Part shown: in pieces, positions 55,842-64,000 of the stretch
Layout of the letters: the number at the start of each line of letters is the position of its first letter
Position numbering within the stretch: position 1 is the stretch's first letter
NCBI GenBank assembly: GCA_963663735.2
Contig: CAXXHN010000002.1
Coordinates: 1,576,712-1,640,711, forward strand
Source of the DNA: G963663735 sp963663735
GTDB lineage: Bacteria > Acidobacteriota > UBA6911 > RPQK01 > JAPXNP01
Direction: 5' to 3'
DNA: 64,000 nucleotides
Notes under the pieces: model-generated
The model's input: the letters and a program-made list of their open reading frames with translations, nothing else
Databases searched by the model: none
Told to the model about the DNA's origin: nothing
Made by a program: the position numbers and the translations under genes

Positions 55842-55962
55842 GGATAAATTGAAAATTTTGTATGATTTATCCATAATTTGACCAGCGAAGATTATCTTCC
55901 CCTAGCTCAGTTCCTGCCCTAAAAGAGAGTTAATGCTTTTCTGGATGCATTTTGGATCACAG
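55842..55962. repeat. Diverged direct repeat, copy B
   Basis: It pairs with 48816-48955. On the minus strand one frame reads LLGQELS, a stop, then GKIIFAGQIMDKSYK, the counterpart of the peptide at copy A. This copy is clearly broken, so it is a decayed piece. Confidence 0.55.
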
Positions 55963-56100
55963 GGATGGTGTTCCCTCCCCCGGAGTTTGCCGAATCTCAA
56001 CTCGCAACTCGGCACTCGAAAATCGTCACTTCACGGATGCAGGACGCAATCAAGACATCGGTAACACTAATCATTCAGGGGATAAACGATGGAACGGATC

Positions 56101-56119
56101 CATAAGCTGCAAGCTTATG
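56101..56119. repeat. Short palindromic repeat, copy 2
   Basis: CATAAGC, TGCAA, GCTTATG, followed by CCA; same form as 27577-27595. Confidence 0.5.
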
Positions 56120-56295
56120 CCACGGTTGAGGATCGGCCCTGCCACATTTATGACCATCCCCCCTTCTCTCCCGAGGATTAATAGGTTAGATTTAGATAGG
56201 AGATAAAGTACCTGGCAGGAAAGCGTCAATAATGATTCCATAATCCCCCTGCCTCAGTTTTTTGAAGGAGCAAGCCCAAAAAGGAAGAATTTTAG

Positions 56296-57111
56296 ATGAA
56301 AGAGAAACTCAATCGCCGCAATTTCCTGGGAAAATCAGCATTGACAGGCGCCGGGCTCGCTACCGCCGGCAGTTTCGGCGGACTCCTGCCTGAGACCAGA
56401 GCCAATCCTGCGCCGGGAGAAAAACAGGAATCCCTGCTTGCCATCGGCGCCCACTACGATGACTGCCCTTTCGGTATTCCCGGAATCCTTCTCGAAGCCG
56501 TCCAGAAAGGCTACCGGGTGGTCATCCTCAATATCATCGGCGATTACTCCAACTGGCCTCCGGTCAGTGATCGCGTCGAAGAGCTTCGGACCAACAGCAT
56601 CCGCCTGGCGGCGGAGCGGGGAATGGAGATGCGGTTCCTCAACTACGCTTCGATGGGATACGAGGTGAATGATAAAACCAAAAGGGAAATGGCTGAAGTT
56701 GTAGCCGAAGTCCAGCCGGAGCTGGCCTTCATGCTCTGGCGCCGCGACCGGCACCCTGACCATGAAGTCGCCTCCCTCTTGAGTGAAGCCGCCCTGCGCC
56801 AGCCTGCCGCCATCCTCGGGCGTTCCGGCATAAAAATTCCCCGGAGAATTTATTATTATGACAACGGCCCGGGCCACACGGTCGATTTTAAGCCGGATAC
56901 TTATGTGGATGTTTCCGCCCACTGGTCCGCGGCTATGGAATGGTTGGGCCGGAACATGGCTTTTGTAAGAAAGCAAACCTATGACCCCAAGGTGCCGGAC
57001 GGATCCCAGGCGGTCAAGGAAAAGCTGGCCCAGTACCGGGGTATGGCCTGCGGAGTCGATTACGCGGAAGCACTGATGGCCTATAAAGACTATCCGGTTG
57101 AAATACTATGA
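56296..57111 (+). CDS. Tat-exported PIG-L deacetylase family protein
   Basis: 271 residues with a twin-arginine leader (NRRNFLGKSA and an Ala/Gly-rich stretch to about residue 36). The zinc-dependent LmbE/PIG-L motifs are GAHYDD (51-56; usually AHPDD, here the Pro is Tyr) and HPDH (153-156). Members remove acetyl groups from amino sugars. Export in this form suggests a role on extracellular glycans. A ribosome-binding AAGGAAG precedes the ATG. The following gene is another exported enzyme in the same direction. Confidence 0.9.
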   Translation: MKEKLNRRNFLGKSALTGAGLATAGSFGGLLPETRANPAPGEKQESLLAIGAHYDDCPFGIPGILLEAVQKGYRVVILNIIGDYSNWPPVSDRVEELRTNSIRLAAERGMEMRFLNYASMGYEVNDKTKREMAEVVAEVQPELAFMLWRRDRHPDHEVASLLSEAALRQPAAILGRSGIKIPRRIYYYDNGPGHTVDFKPDTYVDVSAHWSAAMEWLGRNMAFVRKQTYDPKVPDGSQAVKEKLAQYRGMACGVDYAEALMAYKDYPVEIL

Positions 57112-57221
57112 AGTTTAAACTCGCCGCTGATGGCTGATTATGGGCAACTATCTGACAGGGGGATACCCTTCCGCTATTTTCAGGATTAGAACGAATCAAT
57201 AGAATTCCAAAGGAACAATCA

Positions 57222-58334
57222 ATGAAGAAATTAGCCGCCGTTTTCATGGCGTTAACCTTTTTATTAAGCATCATCCTTTACGCTCAGCCGGATTCACAGC
57301 CAGTGAAAATCGGAATCGTCGGCCTGTCTCATTCCCATGTGCACCAGATCCTGCGGAGACCGACCCAGGGTGACATTGAAATAGTCGGCATCGCCGAATC
57401 GAACCGGGACCTGGCCCGTCGCTACACTGAGCGTTACGGACTTTCCATGGATATTGTCCACGCGTCAATAGACGAGATGCTCGAGGCCGTGAAGCCTGAC
57501 GCCGTGACCTGTTTCAATCCAATTGACGAACATATCCTGGCAGTGCGGGCCTGTGCTCCCCGGGGAATCCACGTCATGGTGGAAAAGCCACTGGCTGCCA
57601 ATCTCAAGCAGGCTCAGGAGATGGAAGAGCTGGCGAAAAAACATGGGATACTACTCGTAACCAACTATGAGACCACCTGGTACTCCAGCAACCACCGATG
57701 TTACGAGATGGTAAATGAGGAGTTGGCTATTGGCGAGATTCGAAAAATTGTAGTCCATGACGGACACCAGGGACCAAAAGAGATCGGCGTCAACGACGAA
57801 TTTTTCGAATGGCTGACCGACCCGGTTAAAAACGGCGGAGGTGCTGTGATTGATTTCGGCTGCTACGGCGCCAACCTCATCACCTGGCTGATGAAAGGGG
57901 AAAAACCTGTTGCCGTTTCCGCCATACTGCAGACAGATAAACCGGATGTCTATCCCAAGGTAGATGACGAAGCGACGATTCTCCTCCAATACCCGGGAGC
58001 CCAGGGGATCATACAAGGCTCCTGGAACTGGCCTTTCGCCCGCAAGGACATGCAGGTATATGGTCGAACCGGTTATGTTTTCGCGGATGACGGCAGCAGA
58101 ATGCGAATCCGCCTTGAAGGTGAAAAAGAGGAACATGCAGCAGTCCTCGAAAAGAGGCCGGAACCGCTGCATGATCCATTTGCCTATTTTGCGGCAGTCA
58201 TCAATGGCGAAGTCAAGCTTCAACCATTTGATCTTTCCAGCCTTGAAAATAACATGATAGTGATGCAGATCCTGGATGCGGCAATCCGCAGCAATGCCGA
58301 AGGAAAGACGGTTAAACTGGCGATTGAGGACTAG
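57222..58334 (+). CDS. Sec-exported Gfo/Idh/MocA oxidoreductase
   Basis: 370 residues with a Sec signal (first about 22 residues, ending YAQ). After it KIGIVGLSHSHVHQI, ESNRDLARRYTER and the motif VEKPLAAN (EKP) give a complete Rossmann enzyme. The first GxGxxG position is GIVGLSHSH, not the classical pattern. It probably oxidises or epimerises a sugar-type compound outside the cytoplasm with a bound cofactor. It lies 110 bases after the PIG-L gene and may share its transcript. The stop is convergent with hom, with a small TAGAC/GTCTA hairpin across it. Confidence 0.9.
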   Translation: MKKLAAVFMALTFLLSIILYAQPDSQPVKIGIVGLSHSHVHQILRRPTQGDIEIVGIAESNRDLARRYTERYGLSMDIVHASIDEMLEAVKPDAVTCFNPIDEHILAVRACAPRGIHVMVEKPLAANLKQAQEMEELAKKHGILLVTNYETTWYSSNHRCYEMVNEELAIGEIRKIVVHDGHQGPKEIGVNDEFFEWLTDPVKNGGGAVIDFGCYGANLITWLMKGEKPVAVSAILQTDKPDVYPKVDDEATILLQYPGAQGIIQGSWNWPFARKDMQVYGRTGYVFADDGSRMRIRLEGEKEEHAAVLEKRPEPLHDPFAYFAAVINGEVKLQPFDLSSLENNMIVMQILDAAIRSNAEGKTVKLAIED

Positions 58335-58342
58335 ACCGCAGT

Positions 58343-59644
58343 CTATTCTTCAAAGCGCAGGAAAAAAGGCTCTCCGATGACATGATCGGATAATTTCAGG
58401 CGTTCCAGGGACTCCTCGACAGTGCCATACAATTCCGGTTCAACCGTGACAATATCGGGAATGACGGGAACTCCGTTTATATCTTTTTTGAATCTCCACC
58501 GCTGCACGGAATCCTTGATATTCATCCCCGCGTCAGCCAGGACCTTGGAGGCCGCGGCAAAACTTCCCGGTACATGGGTCAGCCCCATGCGAATATAACC
58601 CTGTCTCTTCAAGGTCCTGACATCAGCTATGTCAATTTCATTATCCAGGGTCGGCAGAGGATCACTCACACCCCGGCGAAGATTGTCGGCGATATGAAAA
58701 ATATCTGAAACAACAGCGCTGGCTGTCGGTTTCATCCCGGCGCCTTTCCCCAGGAGCAGCTGCGGCCCGCAGTAATCCCCCTCCATGTATACGGCATTAA
58801 GCTCATCCCTGACGGAAGCCAGGGGATGGTCCTTCCTGATCAGGGCCGGGTAAACAAAGAGCTCCAGGGCCTGCCCGTTGTGCCTGACTGAAGCCAGTGA
58901 TTTAACAGTATATCCAGGTTCCCCCTCCTCAACCCGGTACTTGACCGCGAAATCAAGGTCGGTATCGGTTACGCTGGTTATGCCTTCACAATAAATCTTC
59001 TCGGGATTGACATGGGTGTTGAACACCAGGGAAGAGATGATTGCCAGTTTATCCCTGGAATCGAATCCACCGGTATCCAGGATGTGATTGGATTCAGCAA
59101 AGCCCTTTTCCTGGGCCAGGGTCAGGGCATCCTCAAAACTCATGCCTCCCTCCATGCAAGTGAGCATGAAATTGCAGGTTCCGTTCAAAATACCGGTGAT
59201 CTTTTTAAAGGGCTGGTTTTTATAACCGCGTAATACCCGAAGGATAGGGATAGATCCGGCGACAGCTGCTTCGAATCTCAGGTCAGCACCGCCGGCTCGG
59301 GCAGCATCAAAAAACCGGGGCATGTGGTGGGATACCGCCAGCTTATTAGCGGTTACCACTGATTTCCCCTTCTCCAGTGCGGCGACGATGAAATCACTGG
59401 CGGGCCTGTCTCCGCCAATAAGTTCAACAACTATATCTATTTCGGGATCATTGATGACTTCTTCAGCATCCGCGACCAGGTTATTAAATTCAACCGCCCT
59501 CGGCCTGGAATGATCCTGGTCAGCGACCTTCTTAAGACATACACCGCACTGATCCGGCCCGGCATAATCCTCCTGAAAATAACTGACTACTCCGCTGCCG
59601 ACGGTACCAAAGCCTATAATCCCGACATTAATTATTTTTTTCAT
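58343..59644 (-). CDS. hom: Homoserine dehydrogenase
   Basis: Reduces aspartate semialdehyde to homoserine in the Thr/Met/Ile branch. 433 residues from the ATG at 59644 (AAGGAT upstream); a longer upstream frame is not conserved-looking. NAD-binding GFGTVGSG (9-16), VTANKLAVSHH, GILNGTCNFML and the catalytic DTGGFDSRDK are present. The C-terminal about 75 residues form an ACT domain, which usually allows threonine feedback. This is a stand-alone enzyme, not a fused aspartokinase. Confidence 0.96.
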   Translation of the reverse strand: MKKIINVGIIGFGTVGSGVVSYFQEDYAGPDQCGVCLKKVADQDHSRPRAVEFNNLVADAEEVINDPEIDIVVELIGGDRPASDFIVAALEKGKSVVTANKLAVSHHMPRFFDAARAGGADLRFEAAVAGSIPILRVLRGYKNQPFKKITGILNGTCNFMLTCMEGGMSFEDALTLAQEKGFAESNHILDTGGFDSRDKLAIISSLVFNTHVNPEKIYCEGITSVTDTDLDFAVKYRVEEGEPGYTVKSLASVRHNGQALELFVYPALIRKDHPLASVRDELNAVYMEGDYCGPQLLLGKGAGMKPTASAVVSDIFHIADNLRRGVSDPLPTLDNEIDIADVRTLKRQGYIRMGLTHVPGSFAAASKVLADAGMNIKDSVQRWRFKKDINGVPVIPDIVTVEPELYGTVEESLERLKLSDHVIGEPFFLRFEE

Positions 59645-59804
59645 AATCCCGATCCTTTCACACAGCAGCCGGAACCGGCAACCCTTACGGCCCAATCGGT
59701 CAATGCTACAAAAAAATCAAGAGAAAGAGCAAGGCCCTGAAGCAGGTTACTTCATGGACTTCCACCCTTCCCCGGCTACAGGAAGCTGTGCCGCGTTTAA
59801 AGAG

Positions 59805-60461
59805 CTAAAAAGAAAACTTCAGCTTACTCCCCAGGACATGGGCGTCCTGCCATTCCAGTGACCCATTTTTCTTCTGCCAGATATAATATGTATCAAGGGT
59901 TATATACTTGCCTAAATAAGTGGAGTTGCCGCCCGAAACACGGTTCCACACCAGGTGATCATTGGAGTTTATGGTTGAGAGGTACTCCTCTGATATGTAC
60001 GGCTTAATCCTGAGCGAGCCGAGGTGCGCAGGGGTCGATATCTTCACCCTCTGCTTCAGCCGGATCTCGGCCGGGTTTTCCCCTGAAATACTCCAGTACT
60101 CAAAAAGATTCCTGAAATCAACTTCATACCGGGAAGGATGCCACTTGAGAGACATTCCAATTCCCGGTACATAATAGCGATGCCATCCGCTGGAGCCTAA
60201 AAGGTCCAGTCCCTTCAGGCTTCCCCTCAAACTAATCCGTTCCGATACTTCATATTCGCCTCCAGCTTCTATCTTCCTGAAATAATCGGACTCAAAAAAT
60301 CCTCTCTGCTTCAACAGGCCGTCGATAAAAATTTGTTTTCCCGAACCCAGGGCTTTTTCGGCATCGAGACCAAGGTTGGTTTCAATTTCAGGATCTTCCG
60401 CCTGCATGACTCCCGACAGGAGGAAACAGATCAGAAAAAAAAATGGAAATAACCTATACAT
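59805..60461 (-). CDS. DUF2490 outer-membrane beta-barrel protein
   Basis: 218 residues with a Sec signal (about residues 1-22). The rest alternates aromatic and polar residues typical of outer-membrane strands, ending in VLGSKLKFSF with a C-terminal Phe. The pattern, including WHRYYVPGIGMSLKWHPSRY, fits DUF2490. The function of the family is not known. It stands alone between hom and topA. Confidence 0.78.
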   Translation of the reverse strand: MYRLFPFFFLICFLLSGVMQAEDPEIETNLGLDAEKALGSGKQIFIDGLLKQRGFFESDYFRKIEAGGEYEVSERISLRGSLKGLDLLGSSGWHRYYVPGIGMSLKWHPSRYEVDFRNLFEYWSISGENPAEIRLKQRVKISTPAHLGSLRIKPYISEEYLSTINSNDHLVWNRVSGGNSTYLGKYITLDTYYIWQKKNGSLEWQDAHVLGSKLKFSF

Positions 60462-60646
60462 ATTCTTTATAACAATTCAGCACCTGAATCAATTAATCTC
60501 TTGATGGAAAAATAAACAAACCCCCAACAGCCATTTATCATATAAGCTACCCGGAGAAAAAGATCTGTCCAGGAGAATCATTCTGCTGTTACGATCGCAT
60601 CAATAAAAGGGAAACCAGCCTGGAATGGGATTAAAGGCAAGTCTAC

Positions 60647-62890
60647 TTACCTTTTAAAACCGCATTCTTTATTGGGACAGAAGTGTACAGTCCCATCTTT
60701 CCTCGTCGTTTTCTCTACCAGGTATGGAGAACCGCAATCAGGACATGCTTCTGGCAGTGGCTTCTGCCAGGACACAAAATCACAGGCCGGGTACTGGTCG
60801 CAACCATAAAACATACGCCCTTTTCTGGTTCGCTTCTCGACAACATCACCTTTGCCGCACTTGGGGCAACGGACACCCACCGGCACTGAAATAGGTTTGG
60901 TATTCTTGCAGGTAGGATATGCTGAACAAGCCAGGAAAGATCCGAAACGTCCCTCTTTGACTACCATTTTCGAATTGCATTTTTCACAGATCTCATCGGT
61001 TTCCTTTGCGGTTACCGGGGCACCTGGCTGATCTTCTCCATTGATCGGCCTGGTATTACGGCATTTGGGAAAATCAGAACAGGACAAAAACTTTCCGAAT
61101 CTTCCCCACTTCATTATCATGGGCTTTCCGCACTCTTCACAGATTTCGCTGGTCTCTTCTCCGTTTTTCCGGAGATCCTTCATCTCAACCGCCGCTTTTT
61201 GCAGGCTTTCCCGGAATCCGTTATAGAAGGACTCCAATGTCTTGATCCAGTCCGCTGATCCTTCTTCAATTGAGTCCAGATCTCTTTCGAGCCTGGCAGT
61301 GTAGTCATAATCAAAAAGTTCACCAAAGTGTCCGATAAGCAGATCATTTATGAGTTCTCCCAGTTCAGTAGGGAGGAACCTGGCGCTATCCTTGCTCACA
61401 TAATCCCGGCTCATAATTACCTGCAGGATCTGCTGATAGGTGGAGGGCCTTCCTATACCCTTTTCTTCAAGGGCCTTGACCAGTGAAGCTTCATTGTACC
61501 TGGCGGGCGGTTGAGTGAATTTCTGCTCCTTGGTCAGCTCCTCCGTCTTGAGCCCTTCCCCAGTTGAAACATCCGGGAGTACCACTCCGGTATCATCATA
61601 ATTCTCATCACTGCCTTCAATGGATTCTGAATACACCTTCAGGAAACCGTCAAACCTCATGATCGAACCGGTAGCTGTAAACTCAGCCCTACCGGCTTCC
61701 ACAATAATCTGGGTCTGATCAAACATGGCCTCCGTCATCTGTGAAGCAATAAATCTCTTCCAGATGAGTCCGTAGAGCTTGTATTCATCCCGGCTCAGGT
61801 ATGCCTTCATGCTATCAGGATCACGCCAGGCTGAAGTGGGCCGGATAGCTTCATGAGCATCCTGGGCATTTTTTTTCGATTTATATATATTCGGCTTGAC
61901 TGGCAGGTATTTGTCACCGAATTTTTCAGATATGTACTCCCGGGCTTCGTGCAGCGCGGAATCAGAAACCCTGGTCGAGTCGGTTCTCATGTAGGTGATC
62001 AAACCAACTGATCCCTCTTCACCTATCTCGACTCCTTCATAGAGGCGCTGCGCCAGGCTCATGGTTTTTTTGACAGTGAATCCCAGCTTCCGGGCGGCGT
62101 CCTGCTGTAACTTGCTGGTTATGAAAGATGGGACCGGTTTGCGCTTTCGTGCTTTTTTGCTTATTTTTGCAACAGTAAACTGTGATTTACTCAGTTCATC
62201 ATAAAGCTTCGCGGCATCCTCCTGATTAGTGATGGAAAATTTCTTTCCATCCAGCTTCGAGGCTTTGGCCAGAAAAGTTGGAGGTGCGCCGGCCTTCAGT
62301 AAAGCTTTGAATTCCCAGTACTCTTCAGAATTGAATGCTCTTATTTCCCGTTCCCGGTCCACAATCAGCCTTACCGCGACAGTTTGTACCCTGCCAGCTG
62401 ATAGTCCGACCCTTACCTTTTTCCAAAGAAGCGGGCTGATCTTATAACCTACGAGACGGTCCAGTATCCTGCGGGCCTGCTGAGCATCAACCTTGTTCCT
62501 GTCGATTTCGGTCGGATGCTCAAAAGCACTAAGTACTGCTTCTTTAGTAATTTCATTAAAAAGAACCCTGTGTATGACTTGTTCTTTATCACCTTCAAGA
62601 AGATGGGCAAGGTGGAAACAAATAGCTTCTCCTTCACGGTCAGGGTCAGCGGCCAGGTAGATTACCTCGGCTTTCGCGGCTTCTTTCTGCAGTTCTTTGA
62701 CTACTTTTTCCTTGCCATGAATCACCCTGTAGGAGGGGTTAAATCCATTCTTTATGTCAACTCCGAGCGCTTTGGGTGGGAGATCCCTTATGTGCCCGGC
62801 CGAGGCCCGTACGGCATATCCTTTACCCAGATATTTGCCGATAGTCCTGGCTTTGGCTGGAGATTCAACAACTACGATAGATTTTGCCAT
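60647..62890 (-). CDS. topA: DNA topoisomerase I
   Basis: A type IA topoisomerase that relaxes negative supercoils. 747 residues: Toprim at the N-terminus (VVESPAKA, ADPDREGE), the catalytic tyrosine at about 299 in GLITYMRTDSTR, and the hinge/gate region. The C-terminal about 160 residues carry four cysteine-quad zinc ribbons of the C-x-x-C-x(n)-C-x-x-x-x-C type. It lies downstream of dprA on the same strand, a common bacterial order. Confidence 0.97.
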   Translation of the reverse strand: MAKSIVVVESPAKARTIGKYLGKGYAVRASAGHIRDLPPKALGVDIKNGFNPSYRVIHGKEKVVKELQKEAAKAEVIYLAADPDREGEAICFHLAHLLEGDKEQVIHRVLFNEITKEAVLSAFEHPTEIDRNKVDAQQARRILDRLVGYKISPLLWKKVRVGLSAGRVQTVAVRLIVDREREIRAFNSEEYWEFKALLKAGAPPTFLAKASKLDGKKFSITNQEDAAKLYDELSKSQFTVAKISKKARKRKPVPSFITSKLQQDAARKLGFTVKKTMSLAQRLYEGVEIGEEGSVGLITYMRTDSTRVSDSALHEAREYISEKFGDKYLPVKPNIYKSKKNAQDAHEAIRPTSAWRDPDSMKAYLSRDEYKLYGLIWKRFIASQMTEAMFDQTQIIVEAGRAEFTATGSIMRFDGFLKVYSESIEGSDENYDDTGVVLPDVSTGEGLKTEELTKEQKFTQPPARYNEASLVKALEEKGIGRPSTYQQILQVIMSRDYVSKDSARFLPTELGELINDLLIGHFGELFDYDYTARLERDLDSIEEGSADWIKTLESFYNGFRESLQKAAVEMKDLRKNGEETSEICEECGKPMIMKWGRFGKFLSCSDFPKCRNTRPINGEDQPGAPVTAKETDEICEKCNSKMVVKEGRFGSFLACSAYPTCKNTKPISVPVGVRCPKCGKGDVVEKRTRKGRMFYGCDQYPACDFVSWQKPLPEACPDCGSPYLVEKTTRKDGTVHFCPNKECGFKR

Positions 62891-63289
62891 TAGTTAAATA
62901 CCCTTATTTCAGTCCTGGCCTGAATTCAATCTCCCGGTTCATCAGAATCTGAAACCCTGTTGATTTTCATCTGTTAAGGAAAACGACATTCTACACATTT
63001 ATCCTGAATAGTAAAATTACAATCAGGTTACTACTAGTTTTTCATAAAGGTTTCACAACAAGCAAACCGGATCATCTCCCTGTCTCCTGCTTCCTGAGAA
63101 TTCAGAGCCCGGGGTTTGTTCAATCGAGTGCCGGCCAGGACTCAGGTGAAAATCGACTTAATCGAGCTGTACCCCGGGAATGGAAAGTTGATGCATTCCA
63201 CCCCACAGGCAGAATCTCGACCTTCCGCAAATCGAGAATTATTCAAACTCAACCAGCAGCCGGAGATGCGTGCCCAGCAGCGATGGAAG
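62891..63289. other. Intergenic between dprA and topA
   Basis: 399 bases. No gene or clear RNA seen; the topA promoter is probably here. Confidence 0.45.
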
Positions 63290-64000
63290 CTACAGGCATC
63301 GGCAATAATGGGTTCCTGACATTCGTTTTATGATGCCCCTGCTTTCCAGTTTAAGCAGGAGCTCGCTCAAATATGGCCAGGGAAATCCGCTTCCGGAAAC
63401 GAGGTGGTCCAGGCTGGTAAGCCTGTCAGGGAAAAGCATATCCACAATGGTGGACTCATCCTGAGAGAGAAACATGCTTTCCTCAGTGACATCCTCATTC
63501 GCCTCAACTTCCAGTTTTAATTTTCTCAAGACATGCGCGGGCAGGTAATCCACAATCTCCGCCGGGCTGAGAAGCGGGTGCGCTCCCTGTTTTATCAGGT
63601 AGTTCGGCCCATAACTGGTTTTGCTGGTAATGTTGCCTGGCACAGCCCATACCTCCCGGTTCTGCTCCAGGGCAAGCCTGGCCGTGATCAGGGAGCCGGA
63701 AAACTCAGCTGCTTCCGTAATCAGCGTACCCCAGGAGAGCCCGCTGATGATCCGGTTACGGACAGGAAAATTCTGCGGAGCCGGATACGCGCCCATAGGG
63801 AATTCGGACAGGATACATCCTGTATCCCTGATTTTCTCGTACAGCCCGCGGTTTTCCCTGGGGTAAGGCACATCAACACCGGTACCAAGAACGGCAATTG
63901 TGGGCCCTTCTGCTGACAAAGCCCCCAGGTGTGCCCTGGTATCAATGCCCCTGGCCATCCCGCTGACAATGCATAGTTTCATTTGTGAAAACTCCCGGGC
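63290..64000 (-). CDS. dprA: DprA (DNA processing protein), 5' part outside window
   Basis: The frame stays open to the window edge (AREFSQ precedes an internal Met), so the gene begins upstream. The visible 236 residues hold the DprA/Smf Rossmann core: IVSGMARGIDTRAHLGAL, AVLGTGVDVPYPREN, LSEFPMGAYPAPQNFPVRNRIISGLS and GSLITARLALEQNREVWAVPG. They end with a winged-helix-type C-terminal domain. It loads RecA onto incoming single-stranded DNA during natural transformation. It is co-directional with topA. Confidence 0.95.
   Translation of the reverse strand, partial: AREFSQMKLCIVSGMARGIDTRAHLGALSAEGPTIAVLGTGVDVPYPRENRGLYEKIRDTGCILSEFPMGAYPAPQNFPVRNRIISGLSWGTLITEAAEFSGSLITARLALEQNREVWAVPGNITSKTSYGPNYLIKQGAHPLLSPAEIVDYLPAHVLRKLKLEVEANEDVTEESMFLSQDESTIVDMLFPDRLTSLDHLVSGSGFPWPYLSELLLKLESRGIIKRMSGTHYCRCL

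Larger units (their letters stand above)
55481..56295. other. Intergenic at the right edge of the island
   Basis: 815 bases between divergent genes. It contains copy B of the diverged repeat and copy 2 of a short palindrome. No gene is supported. Confidence 0.5.

Noticed and set aside
59644..59695. Longer start for homoserine dehydrogenase at 59695
   Set aside because: The extra 17 residues are basic and unlike the family, and a ribosome-binding sequence precedes the ATG at 59644.

Overview
The window looks like chromosome from a marine-type bacterium of the PVC superphylum, most likely Verrucomicrobiota or a close relative. This is an inference. It rests on several exported Gfo/Idh/MocA oxidoreductases (Tat, lipoprotein and Sec), a PEP-CTERM protein, NrfHA, two sodium/solute symporters, and a 23S-5S rRNA pair that has no 16S next to it. 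No 16S gene or tRNA is present to settle the taxonomy.

Layout. 1-2.5 kb: a sodium/solute symporter coupled to two small membrane proteins, then a LAB_N protein. 2.8-7.3 kb: a type IIA topoisomerase pair (parE-parC) and a small membrane protein. 7.4-10.3 kb: galactonate dehydratase and a Tat-exported oxidoreductase. 10.4-14 kb: an ACT protein with phenylacetate-CoA ligase, and an NCS1 permease with a 55-residue partner. 14.2-17.2 kb: an AlaX-type editing protein, S-adenosylhomocysteinase, and a 176-bp element with terminal inverted repeats. 17.4-21.1 kb: two paralogous exported proteins around a PEP-CTERM gene and an IS91-like transposase relic. 21.2-24.4 kb: 5S and 23S rRNA on the minus strand. 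24.9-27.3 kb: phosphatidylcholine synthase followed by a symporter that strongly resembles the animal high-affinity choline transporter. 27.6-31.7 kb: a lipoprotein oxidoreductase and nrfHA. 31.9-44.5 kb: a patchwork with six SAM methyltransferases, a sialidase-like protein, a GIY-YIG protein, an AlkC-like protein, a serine hydrolase and a GNAT acetyltransferase.

44.8-55.5 kb is a clear accessory island on the minus strand. It holds an attC-like site overlapping the end of a stand-alone GT51 transglycosylase gene, a membrane-anchored beta-barrel-like protein, a membrane-fused HerA-type ATPase, and a compact six-gene run. The run is a HEPN-like protein, a two-TM coiled-coil protein, a Dam-type adenine methylase, a metallophosphoesterase, a P-loop ATPase and an unrecognised 312-residue protein. 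Diverged copies of one coding remnant lie on both sides of this run. The composition suggests an anti-phage or mobile-element-control system, and it is the best candidate for something undescribed.

56.3-64 kb returns to core genes: a Tat-exported PIG-L deacetylase, a Sec-exported oxidoreductase, homoserine dehydrogenase, a DUF2490 protein, topA, and dprA running off the end of the window.
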